From contig OZ345360.1 of NCBI GenBank assembly GCA_977006965.1, positions 2,356,001 through 2,420,000 of the forward strand: a DNA stretch of 64,000 nt, written 5' to 3'. The notes beneath the pieces are model-generated. The model saw only the letters and a program-made list of their open reading frames with translations. It ran no database searches and was not told the origin of the DNA. Origin of the DNA: Phymatolithon calcareum (taxonomy: Eukaryota > Rhodophyta > Florideophyceae > Hapalidiales). The translations under genes and the position numbers were made by a program. Of this stretch, positions 1 through 10,200 are shown piece by piece (the first letter of the stretch is position 1; every line of letters starts with the position of its first letter).

Positions 1-375
1 GCGTTCACGATCGCGTCCGCCATTTCCGGCGGGATTACCGTCGGAAGGAGCGCTTTGTGCAGCTTTATCGCTGCGGCCACTTGCGCCGGCGCGGGCGCCC
101 GCGCCCGCGCCGGAAACTTGTCTTTTTTCGTTTGTGGTCCGTTCGGTCCGGTCAAACCCTTCTCCCCGGTCTGCTCCTCTTCCATTCAAATCGAAAACCT
201 CCATTACAACCTCAAATTCACCGTCTATTTCAACTGAGTTGACCGAAGTGTTATCGTCATGAACACCACTGATTCGCGTGTCAACCAAGTCGTGTACATA
301 TTGGCGCAAAGCACCATTGTCGGCGTACCGGTTCCCGCCGAGTGCAGCAGAAAACTCATCGCCAGTCAAGCTCAT
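1..375 (-). CDS. Unidentified protein, 5' part, runs off the left edge
   Basis: An open minus-strand frame begins with ATG at 375-373 and stays open to base 1, giving 125 residues without a stop. The first 45 residues (beginning MSLTGDEFSAAL) have mixed composition like a folded segment; after about residue 65 the protein is Gly/Ala/Arg-rich and looks disordered. I do not recognise a family. The ATG overlaps the TGA stop of a longer upstream frame (372-962) in an ATGA arrangement. The upstream frame could therefore be a 5' exon joined by splicing, an upstream ORF, or chance. The start is uncertain because a splice acceptor just upstream cannot be excluded. Confidence 0.5.
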   Translation of the reverse strand, partial: MSLTGDEFSAALGGNRYADNGALRQYVHDLVDTRISGVHDDNTSVNSVEIDGEFEVVMEVFDLNGRGADRGEGFDRTERTTNEKRQVSGAGAGARAGASGRSDKAAQSAPSDGNPAGNGGRDRER

Positions 376-962
376 AACGCGCGCGACATAAAATAAAAAA
401 GAACACCTTTCAAAGTCGAGAGGAAGCAGAATCCCAGTAGGAGATCTTCTATTGTCGGCACATTATGATCACATGCCGACAGCTCTCCGTTATGATACAG
501 TCGGAAATCACGACACGTGTACTTGTGCTCTGGGGGTGCTAATGCCTCTGATTGGTCCGCATTGTTTATTTCAAATTGTACCGCGCTAATCGCACATGTT
601 TTCCGTCGGGCAATACAGTACCGCGAAGCGAGCGAGCTACGAGCGATGCAACCCTCGAGCTCGCCCTTCACGCCTTGACTAACACCCGAAGAAGCCCTCA
701 GCGGACCCCAGTGTTGTCGAATCTGCATCATCCACAAAATGACCACCGTAGCCTTTTCCTCTTCCTTTTCGCTTCCGATATGTCGCTCAATCAGTCGTTC
801 TCGCGGTTCTTCTGAATCGCTGTCCGATTCACACGCTGACGAGTCCTCACTGCTGGAAACCATAAACTTTAGCGGGTCCTTATTTGGACTGACGTGCACG
901 GCAAAGTTTGTCTGTTGCTTCAGGACCGCAGAAATTGACGTTGTTGGTGTTAACGCCGCCAT
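372..962 (-). CDS. Possible ORF or 5' exon upstream of the edge gene (unidentified)
   Basis: A 196-codon ATG-initiated frame. Its first 70 residues are acidic and Ser/Glu-rich (SSSEDSSACESDSDSEE) and look like real disordered coding sequence. The remainder, rich in Cys, His and Trp, looks like translated non-coding DNA. The simplest reading is a first exon of about 70 codons belonging to the gene that continues at 375-1, with an intron between them. I could not place unambiguous splice sites. No family is recognised. It may equally be a chance frame. Confidence 0.25.
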   Translation of the reverse strand: MAALTPTTSISAVLKQQTNFAVHVSPNKDPLKFMVSSSEDSSACESDSDSEEPRERLIERHIGSEKEEEKATVVILWMMQIRQHWGPLRASSGVSQGVKGELEGCIARSSLASRYCIARRKTCAISAVQFEINNADQSEALAPPEHKYTCRDFRLYHNGELSACDHNVPTIEDLLLGFCFLSTLKGVLFYFMSRAL

Positions 963-1023
963 GGGGTCTGAGACTGTGAGTACACCGGGGGCACTCTCTG
1001 ATAGCTCGTGCGAGAGGTTGTAA

Positions 1024-1730
1024 CAAACTTTTGCGTCTGGGAAGAGGGCAATTGAAGGGATGGGGGCCTGGGCGCAGCTCCATTATCGGGAGTTGGTGCG
1101 GTAGGAACAGCCTGTTCGGAGAATCTTGCTCTTTTCGCATCTATCTTGCAATTATTTGGTCCACGCGGGAAACGGGCCATGCGCGCAAGTGCTGCCTGAA
1201 TCGCTGAACTCAACCGTCATGATGACGGTTAAGGTCGCGGTGGCAGTGGAATCGGGGTGGAATAGGGCGTAATACAGTATGGATGAAAAGTGGAACTTTA
1301 TTTTATTGTTAAAAATGTGAAATAATGAAATGGAGCACAAGGAATAGTGCACCCTCCATGCTGACGGTTGAGGTGACATGCCTGAATATTCCACTTCGTC
1401 GAGATCTAATTTACTCAGCGACCAATCACTTTATGGAAATTTTGTTACACGTGTCACGCTAAATCCAATTTTGAGCCGTGTCACAGCAATATAAGCCATC
1501 CCGGTGCATACCTGGCCAAGGTGAGCCCACCAGGATCAGGACCACCCACGACAACGCAGTATTTGCTTCATGCCGCAATGGTGGCGAGTTATTGAATCGC
1601 CGAGCATCCAAGGACAGTCGCGGTTTCGTTAGAAACCACCTTGGGTCTGCCCCGGACGGTCCTTCACGCTGGCCTGCATCCCGATTTTGTTACCACAAGT
1701 TTCCATTGATCCTTCCCCCCTCCCGCAATA
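1024..1730. other. Spacer upstream of BET protein 1
   Basis: About 0.7 kb with no convincing gene. Short frames on both strands have no recognisable domain and interrupt one another. It should contain the promoter and 5' leader of the BET gene that starts at 1731, but I see no distinctive element. Confidence 0.4.
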
Positions 1731-3425
1731 ATGGCTAGCGAGCGCCCGCGGCGCAATCGCGCTCGGCCCGCCTATCTTGCCAGTTCAAGTGAGGACGAAA
1801 CTCCAGCTCTACCTCCCGCCCCCGGTAACTCCTCACGCCCTTCCCGTCGTGCCCGCAGTATCTCTCTTGGACATGACGCATCCGCCTCCGTCGGCGAAGG
1901 TGCCTCATCGAGGACCGGTCCTTCGCGCAAGAAGGCCCGCATATCCACAGGCAGTTTGTCAGCCGATGCCATGGGCATCGTACAGGCGAGTGAAGCGTTC
2001 ACCTTTTACCTGCAGCTTGTGGACCACCTCCTTTCTCTGCCACAGGCCGAAGGATTCCGCCGTCCAGTCCAAGACATATGGGATGAAAGTGCAATCCCTG
2101 GGTATGCTGAGACCATAAAGCATCCGATGGATCTTGGCACGGTGAAGAAGAATCTCAAGGAAACTCAAAAATTCATTCGGAATGGTCGGAATGGTCCTTG
2201 TTTGGACGAGGACGCAGTTCTTGCAGATATTCGTCTCGTGTTCAATAATTGTATGGAGTACAATTCGGATGAGAGTGAATTCTACGGGTTCGCCGAGTAT
2301 TTGTTGCAGCAAACTTGCGACAAGATCGCGCCGCGTATGGAGGCGCGCAAAGAAGAAGACCGACGGAAGAAAGAAGAGGAATTGGAGCGCAAGCGTCAGA
2401 AGGAGCGTGAACGCCGCGCGCGTCAGAAGGCTGAGCGAGAGGAGCACCAGCGTCTAGAAAATGAGGCTCGCGAGAGGATGGAAGTGGAGAACAAGCAAGC
2501 GAAGCAGGAGAAGGTGGAAAAGGAACGTCTCCGTGAGCGTAAGCGGCAGCAAGACGCAGATAAACGTGCCGCGATCGAAGCGAAGGAGTTTCGCGACAAG
2601 AACCACCAGGCGCAAGTGGAAAAGGTAAACCGTTTGAAAAAGGCTGAAAAGCGTCGCCTGGCTGAGGAGGAGAGGCGTATTGCCAAGGAGAAAGCGCTTA
2701 AGGTCTCCGAGGCCGTCCTTGCCGCCGCAGAACGCGAGAAAGAATCAGACTTTGAGGAGCAAGCTGAGCGTGGAAGGGAGCGCATGAGGGTCGATCGTTA
2801 TAACGAACAGCGGGCACAAGAGGCGCAGCGACGTGAAAAAGCTAACGAAGAGTCAGCGGCAGAAGACAACGACTCGGCAGACTCGAATAGAAGGAACGGT
2901 GATGAGGAAAGTGACGAGAATAGCGATGTGGATCAGGCTGTTCCTTCGGAGGTTGCATTCACGTTTGTGTCGATTAAGGGTCTGAAGAAGAAACCGGGGA
3001 AGAAAACTAAGGCTGTTAGGAAATTGGAGGCGGAGCACCATCGTCTGATGAGTCGAAGAAGCGATCTTGTGGAGGCGAAGATCGATTTGGAAGCTCAGAA
3101 GCTAGTGCAGATGACGTATGAGGAGCAGGCAAATCTTTGCGCAGAGCTTCTGGACTTGAATTATACGCGCATGCGGGGCATAGTAGACATTATGGCGAAG
3201 GGAATGAACCGAGACGACCTTTTGAACGAGGTCAAGATTGATATGCCAATTGAGTGTATCGACAACGAGACCTTGCGTGAGATGCAAATGTATCTGGAAA
3301 ACCCGGATATTTGTTTTGCGAGGGAATCGGTCCACAACATCGATATGGATGTGAAGGAGCTTGAGGAAAAACTCGTTACCAAGCAGTATTTGAAGCCTGA
3401 TGGTACAGTTCCCGAAATTAAATAG
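1731..3425 (+). CDS. BET-type bromodomain protein (bromodomain plus NET), copy 1
   Basis: A 564-residue chromatin reader. A basic, Ser-rich N-terminus (MASERPRRNRARPAYLASSS) precedes a single bromodomain at about residues 85-200. This domain contains HPMDLGTVKKNL and the acetyl-lysine-binding Asn within NNCMEYN. A long Glu/Arg/Lys coiled coil follows (about 205-400), then an acidic patch, then an extraterminal (NET) domain at about 455-530 (YEEQANLCAELL through IDNETLREMQMYLE). One bromodomain plus NET is the plant GTE-like arrangement; animal and fungal BET proteins usually have two. The family binds acetylated histone tails and recruits transcription regulators. A second copy lies at 31580-33112 on the same strand. 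The start is the first ATG and is matched by the paralogue's start. No intron is visible. Confidence 0.92.
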   Translation: MASERPRRNRARPAYLASSSEDETPALPPAPGNSSRPSRRARSISLGHDASASVGEGASSRTGPSRKKARISTGSLSADAMGIVQASEAFTFYLQLVDHLLSLPQAEGFRRPVQDIWDESAIPGYAETIKHPMDLGTVKKNLKETQKFIRNGRNGPCLDEDAVLADIRLVFNNCMEYNSDESEFYGFAEYLLQQTCDKIAPRMEARKEEDRRKKEEELERKRQKERERRARQKAEREEHQRLENEARERMEVENKQAKQEKVEKERLRERKRQQDADKRAAIEAKEFRDKNHQAQVEKVNRLKKAEKRRLAEEERRIAKEKALKVSEAVLAAAEREKESDFEEQAERGRERMRVDRYNEQRAQEAQRREKANEESAAEDNDSADSNRRNGDEESDENSDVDQAVPSEVAFTFVSIKGLKKKPGKKTKAVRKLEAEHHRLMSRRSDLVEAKIDLEAQKLVQMTYEEQANLCAELLDLNYTRMRGIVDIMAKGMNRDDLLNEVKIDMPIECIDNETLREMQMYLENPDICFARESVHNIDMDVKELEEKLVTKQYLKPDGTVPEIK

Positions 3426-3787
3426 GGGCCATCGACCATTAAAAGTACCCTAAAGACTAGCGAAGGGATTGATTGATTAGCCCACTTGCATTGAGCATGC
3501 GATTTTTCGCATATAAGGAAAATGTACGTTTTTGATAGCAACATTGTGCTATTTTGAATTTTTGTCAACTATGATTACGAAGTTACATACGAAGTATCGC
3601 ATATAACGGGTTTACTCATAGCTCGCCTTCTTTTCCATAAAATGTCTTTAGTTCTATAGAGCAATAAAGGAGTCTTCTGAAGGTGAAGAGCATCTGTATA
3701 GAAGGCAGACAGCCCTCTTCGATTACCAACAAGAAAAAAATTGGAAAACCGGCAATATTCTGCAAGCTGTGAAGTTTTCTTTGCTTG

Positions 3788-3807
3788 ATATGCGATTAAT
3801 CGCATAT
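3788..3807. repeat. 20-bp perfect palindrome, ATATGCGATT core box
   Basis: The sequence reads the same on both strands around a TTAA centre. A related imperfect copy lies at about 3495-3513 and another half-box at 3597-3606. A more diverged copy (GCGATTAGATCGCATAC) lies at about 34287-34303. The repeated symmetric box in spacer DNA could be the end or core of a small mobile element, or a protein-binding site. Confidence 0.6.
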
Positions 3808-3870
3808 AAGGTCTGCACGTCGGTTAGAAGTTAACTGTGTGCTGCATGTCCAAGTTTAGGTGGGGCGCAA

Positions 3871-3959
3871 TCCTGTGAATTTTCAAATCATGTTTCAGTT
3901 AGTAGTAAAACTGCACAGTTTTACTACTTCCTGAAACATGATTTGAAAATGTCACAGGA
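3871..3959. repeat. Long imperfect inverted repeat (hairpin), about 43-bp arms
   Basis: The two arms run from TCCTGTGA at the left end to TCACAGGA at the right end and meet at a two-base loop around 3914-3915. Within each arm a 20-bp block (TTTCAAATCATGTTTCAG and flanks) and a 13-bp block (AGTAGTAAAACTG) pair almost perfectly, with two-base mismatches between the blocks. A transcript from either strand would fold into an almost continuous hairpin. It could be a fold-back mobile element or a small-RNA precursor. Confidence 0.85.
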
Positions 3960-4587
3960 CCTGTTAAGGTCATTGTTGTCCTACATGTCAGCGTTTAGGT
4001 CCTTTTTTGTTTTGGAGACACCAGGCATTCCGTTGCAGCAAAGTGATGAATCAGAAGTACTGTATAACTTTGTATCTATTTGACGCTGCTTATTTTGATC
4101 GTGCTGCAAGTAAGGTTTGACAGTCATTGTCCGTTTCGTTGTGCCTATGAGGGTGGCGCCAGACCTGTACCCCCGCACAGTCTCCCGGCCAGGTATTTGC
4201 TGGTGTGTCTCCCATCATCATCTTCACCCCGTTCCGCTCACAAAACTATGGTGATTCCGAATTTTTCGCAGTGTTCGGAGCCGCTGGGCGTTTGATCAAA
4301 ATATCTGCACCCGATCTATGTATACTATTTTATCTTCAATGAATACCGGGGAAGGTTCTGGCTCTGCCTCAGGGATCTGTCCTGCGATTGCTGTGAAGGT
4401 GCCAAACCCCATATATATATATATATATCTTTTATACCATCGTCCCATCGGAGCAGCGAACTTTGTGTGGTCGGGACAACAATAGATTTTTTCAAGTCCG
4501 TTGTGCAAAATGCTCTGTAGAGCACACTCCTTAATTCGGAAAATGCATTAGACTCCATACTACTCTACAGCGTCACCATAACTGACA

Positions 4588-4711
4588 ATATGGAAAACGA
4601 CGAGTCCCTGTATTAGGGACCAGGCGATATACTAGAATGAACAAGTTACGAAAAGCTGCTCCCGTACAGTCTTAGGAGTGTTATTGAGGGCTTTCAAATA
4701 AACAACTAAAC
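4588..4711 (-). repeat. Dispersed repeat, copy A (inverted partner at 41391-41514)
   Basis: The reverse complement of this segment aligns along its length with 41391-41514. Shared blocks include AACACTCCTAAGACT, ACTTGTTCATTCTA and CCCTAATACAGGGACTCGTC, with a few substitutions. No coding capacity is apparent. It is probably a transposon fragment or a small non-autonomous element. Confidence 0.85.
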
Positions 4712-7231
4712 AGTTGCAAAAAAACACTCCTTAACATGTCCCCATCTCTGTCAACGCTATCTGTAGGAAGCGCCCACTTGACTAGGATTTCTCTGTTCCT
4801 TACGGCTATGTCTGAATTTGAAAGTCAACAAAGCACAGAGTGCCCCTTCTTCTTCATACTGCGTTTCGCTTTCGTTATTCCTGCTCATCAGCGAAGGAAA
4901 TAGAGGAAGCTGCATCGAATAGTTTGGTTCCCTCGCTCGTAATCAGGTAAAGCCTTACATCTTTCCCCCTGAGACAGAAGCTCATTGCCCATAACATCGA
5001 GAGTCTTGTACTTCGTAACTCACTGGCAAATTTCTTCTTGGGATCGCTGAGATGTATAGTAGAGGATTCAAGCCAGAGCATCAGTCTGTTGATTACACGA
5101 AGGTGTTGGCTTCTAACCTCTACCTTTACTCATGAGGGGCTCGCTAGTCTACTTATGGTTTTCTGCTGGCCCTGCGCGCCAGGAGACACACACAGGCACA
5201 CATAGTGTGGCAGGCAGACGGCATGCGCCAGTCACTAGTCTCGTGCCTGGCTTGCCTGGTGAGGGTGCAGTAGGGTGCAGGCATGCGAGGTACACGTGGA
5301 GTAGTCCACCACGTGTGTGAGTAGCGAAGCTATCAGAAGGATTAATGTGCATCAATAGTGATTATGCAGATCACAACAATCTACCGCAAGGTTCGTTCGT
5401 TTCCCCTGCGAAGGGACTTAATAGTACATCCACAGAAGACCTGGCAATACAAAAGCAACAGCCACCATTTCGAACACTGAAAGGAATTGATGTCGCCGCA
5501 GCACGTGCGTGCTCTCGGCATGTGACTCAGAACCGTCCAGAGCGTGACAAGCCTGCATATGGGGCGAGATCGTCAGCATACATGACTCCAGGCGACAGCC
5601 GAACCCAGAACAATCATTGCAATTGACTTGCCTGATGGATAAGAAAATCTGCGGTGTCTCAGTGCGCGACATCCAATAGTCAGGCACACAGGAAGTCTGC
5701 TTCGTCAGACACGAGAATTCAAGTGACTATCTGAATCATGGAGCACGAAATTGACAGTGACCTGTCTTGGTTTCGTGACCATTGTCTTAAATAGATTCTC
5801 GAATATGCTGCAGGGGCCTACTAATGTAGGACAAGATATTGTCATTCATCGTCAGCATGGCGGCGAAAATGTTCAGCAAACGATAGGGTTGCCATTGAAC
5901 GTCATTATGACGACGAAAATGTTGCTGTATGGTTGTGGTTGAGCTTGAGCACGTATCTTTTCTTACCCCCGACTGACTTCTGAGTAAAATATAAACAACT
6001 GGTGCCAATAAATTAGATCCGTGTTGGTGTGTGTGTACACAGAAAATGGCGCAATCCGCGTGGTTGTCTGAGCCAGAAATCGAACCCCAATTCGTTGTTA
6101 GGGTGAAGCAGTTTTTCCGAGTTGCATCGCGAAATACGATTCTTTCGTTAATAACAATTACGCTACCCTTCTACTGCATTGGGTTTGAATGTCTCTTTGA
6201 CGCCCACGCGTGGCAGCAGCCAAGACGGGACAGCACAGCACCCTAACGCTACTGTAGTTTGACGTTCCAAACCTCAGAACTTTGGGTTTCTTTCAACCAG
6301 CAACGCCATGAGCGAGTCGTGGACGGCGGCACTATATAGGTTACAGCTCAGCATAAAATATTGCATTTCTCCCCGACATCACGGTGATCCTGCATGGGTA
6401 CTTATGACAATGAGTACACGAACGGACAACCCCAAAAGATAGAAAAGCTCCTCTCTCGCTGCTTGTTGCCGCCAACTTAGCTCCCTCACAAGTCGACACC
6501 GGCAAATCTGGAAAGGACACCTGCTCCCAACAAGTCGACTGGTGTAGTGCATTGGCCACAACATGATTTCAAGACTTTTCGCCGAAAGTCTCAAATATTT
6601 TGGAAAATGTGTGCAAAGCTGTGTATATTCACGACTGCTCTTACTTGCAACGTGGACACCGTGTAACAGCAGTGTTGGTTTTGACACGTCGTCCACGTAT
6701 TAGTGCCACGCACGTGTGCGTCGACCGCGGGCCGGTTGGCAACCCAGCCTTGCGTCCAATGAATGCCGCCGAAATTTATTGAAACTGCGCCAAAATTTCG
6801 CGCAATCGGCCTCACGGCGCCCATGAATAATAGCTCCTGCTCAACGGCTCAACTTTTTTCAGCGCCCACCCCGTCGGCAACCCACTGACGTTCGGCAAAC
6901 TTGCACTCACACTCCTACTTCCCAAGCCTTTCGCCCTCTGCTGCTTTCCTCCGGCGACCGAAGCGATTCCCCGCGAGCGCCGCTGGCGCCCAGTCCAGCA
7001 GCACTGGATTTCCCGCCGCTGTCGCCCCGCTCCGCCCGATTGGCGTTCTGCGCTTGAGCTCGCACATCACCTCCGCGTCGTCGACTTGGCAGCGAACTGG
7101 CGCTCCAACCTTGCGTTGCAATCGCGTTCGGATAGGCTGAAGGGCACAGTCTGCTGCGTTCGCGTGCGAAACGATTCTTGCAAACGTCTAGCGGACGTCT
7201 TGGGAATCGTTGGTGATACCCGCATACCACC

Positions 7232-10200
7232 ATGGATCGCAATTTCCAATTCTCAAGCGCGAAGCTGCGTAAGCTCGACCATGTTCAGTTCGGAGTTCTG
7301 GGTCCAGACGAGATTCGCCGCATGTCCGTCGCCGAGATCAAGTACGAAAAGACTTACGAAAACGGCATACCTAAAATGGAGGGCATAGCGGACCGTCGTC
7401 TTGGCTCTAATGGACCTCAGTTCCCATGTCTCACCTGCTACTGCGACGACAAGAGCTGCCCTGGACATTTCGGTCACATTGAGCTGGCGAAACCTATGTA
7501 CAACATTGGGTTTCTGAACGTTACCCTCAAAGTTCTTCGTTGCGTTTGCTACTATTGCTCTAGGATTCTCGTCACTGACGTCATGGTCCAACGGCTATTG
7601 GATATGAAGAATCCAGGCGCGCGTTTGCGTACAGTCTCGAAGCTCTGTAGTACCACCAAGAAGAGTTGTACCTCCGAAGGCGGTTGTGGTCACCAACAAC
7701 CGAAGTACTCCCGCGATGGGTTTCGTCTTCGAGCCATTTTTGAGGATACACCGGAGGACTCTGCAGAGCGCAAGCAATCGGTCACCGCCGAGAAAGTGTA
7801 CAACATTTTCAAGCGAATGTCCGATGACCATGTCCTCGCTGTTGGTCTCTCCCCCCAGTTTTCTCGTCCAGAGTGGCTCATCCTTACCCTCCTTCCCGTC
7901 CCTCCACCGCAAGTAAGACCATCCGTCATGACAGGCGGCCTGCGAAGTGAAGACGATCTCACCAACAAGCTGGGCGATATTGTGAAAAACAACAATGCGC
8001 TCCGGAATTTGGAAGCAACTGGAGCTGTTGCGCATGCTCTGCGGGAGCAGATCGATCTTGTCCAGTTCCATGTCGCCACTTACATGAATAACGAACTCCC
8101 TGGTATCCAACCCGCCACTGTCCGAGGTGGCAGTCGAGCCTTGAAAAGTATTGGACAGCGGTTCAAGGGGAAGGAGGGCCGTGTTCGAGGAAATCTTATG
8201 GGCAAGCGTGTAGATTTTAGCGCACGAACTGTAATCACCCCAGATCCAAACCTAATGCTCCATGAAGTTGGAGTTCCCTATTCCATCGCCCGCAATCTGA
8301 CTTACCCTGAAGTTGTCACTGCATTTAACAAGGCGGACATGCAACGCCTGGTCGAAAACGGTCCGGATGAGTACCCTGGAGCCAAGTACATCGAACGCGA
8401 CGATGGTTTTAGAGTCAACCTGGCGTACGTTCGCAATAGGTCTGAGCTTCAACTGGAGTTGGGCTATAAAGTCATCCGGCATATCCGAGACGGTGACTTT
8501 GTCCTTTTCAACAGACAGCCCAGTTTGCATAAGATGTCTATCATGGGGCATAGAATCCGCGTCATGCATTACTCCACATTCCGTCTGAACCTTTCCGTGA
8601 CCTCGCCGTACAATGCCGATTTTGACGGTGATGAGATGAATCTTCATGTCCCGCAATCACACCAGACACGGGCTGAAGTCATGGAGCTCATGCTTGTCCC
8701 TCATAACATCGTGTCTCCCCAAGGAAACAAACCAGTTATGGGAATTGTGCAGGATACCTTGCTCGGATGCATGCTTTTCACACAGCGCGACACTTTCTTG
8801 AGACGGGATTTGATGATGAACTTATTGATGCATGTCGGTGACTGGGACGGGGTGGTCCCCGAGCCGGCGATCTACAAGCCGGAACCTCTGTGGACGGGGA
8901 AACAAATATTCTCGCTTATTCTCCCAAAAGTTAATCTTACACGATATAATAACACACATCCCGACGCTGAAAAGACCGACATTTCCCCGGGTGACACGAA
9001 GGTAGTAATCTCCCGCGGCGAACTCATCTGCGGAATCGTGGATAAGCGCACAGTCGGATCGTCCTCTAATGGACTTGTTCATGTCACATGGAAAGAGTAC
9101 GGGGCGGATGTGACTTGCAAATTGATTTCGCAGATTCAGGTTTTGGTTAACCACTATGTGTTGCAACGAGGACAGTCGATCGGAATTGGCGATACCATTG
9201 CTGACGATGCGACAATGAAGAATGTTATTACCACGATCCAGGGCGCAAAGGAGGAAGTAAAGATGCTGATCAAAAAGGCACAGGAGCGTGAATTGCCGCT
9301 GTTGCCAGGAAAGTCTATGATGGAGTCTTTTGAAACTGAAGTTAACAAAGTGTTGAATGGAGCTCGTGACAAATCTGGAGCCTCAGCGCAGAAGTCACTG
9401 TTGAAATCCAACAACATCAAGCGAATGGTGAGTGCGGGATCGAAAGGTTCCTTTATTAACATTTCGCAGATTTGCGCCTGTGTTGGACAGCAAAATGTTG
9501 AAGGAAAGCGTATTGCCTACGGTTTCCGTAGACGGGCTCTTCCACATTTCGTGCTGGACGATCTCGGTCCAGAGAGCCGCGGTTTTGTGGAGAACTCTTA
9601 CCTCCGAGGCCTTACACCGTCCGAGTTCTTTTTCCACGCTATGGGTGGACGTGAAGGTCTTATTGATACGGCTGTGAAGACTGCCGAAACGGGCTACATT
9701 CAGCGCCGGCTAATCAAGGCAATGGAGGACGTCATGGTTCGTTACGATGGAACTGTCCGTAATTCTGTCAATCACGTTGTAGAATTTCTGTATGGAGAAG
9801 ATGGCATGGACGCGACGTTCCTGGAAGATCAGTACCTGAACACTCTGAATATGTCTGACAAAGAACTTAGAGCGGAATACTTCCTTGACCCCTCGGATCC
9901 GAGGTTCGGTGGCGACGAACGAGATCAGTATCTGCAATCGGAGATTGTGGATCTCGTGCGCCAAGATGCTTCGCTGAGTCTGGACTTGCGGGCTGAGTTC
10001 GATACGATCGTATCTGACCGGGAGATATTGCGGACTGAAATTTGCCCCAATCGTGAGAAGAAGAAGCCACTCGCTGTAAATATTGACCGGCTCATTGAGA
10101 ACGCCAAGCAAGAGTACGGCATTCATCCCAACTCAATATCGGACCTCAATCCGGATCAAGTGTTGAAAAGTGTGCGATTACTCTTGAAGCGGACAAGAGT

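Larger units (their letters stand above)
3426..7231. other. 3.8 kb gene-poor spacer with hairpins and repeats
   Basis: No convincing coding sequence was found. It holds three TCGCATATAA-type palindromic boxes (about 3495-3810), a long imperfect hairpin (3871-3959), an (AT)n run near 4411-4428, one copy of a dispersed repeat (4588-4711), and many TACAGTA/TACTGTA words. The last few hundred bases are more GC-rich and presumably hold the RPB1 promoter and 5' leader. Confidence 0.6.

Noticed and set aside
4411-4428. AT dinucleotide run
   Set aside because: An ordinary short microsatellite, with no link to a gene or element.
5847-5926. Two similar GTCATT...GACGAAAATGTT stretches
   Set aside because: The similarity is short and interrupted; it does not rise above what spacer DNA can show by chance.
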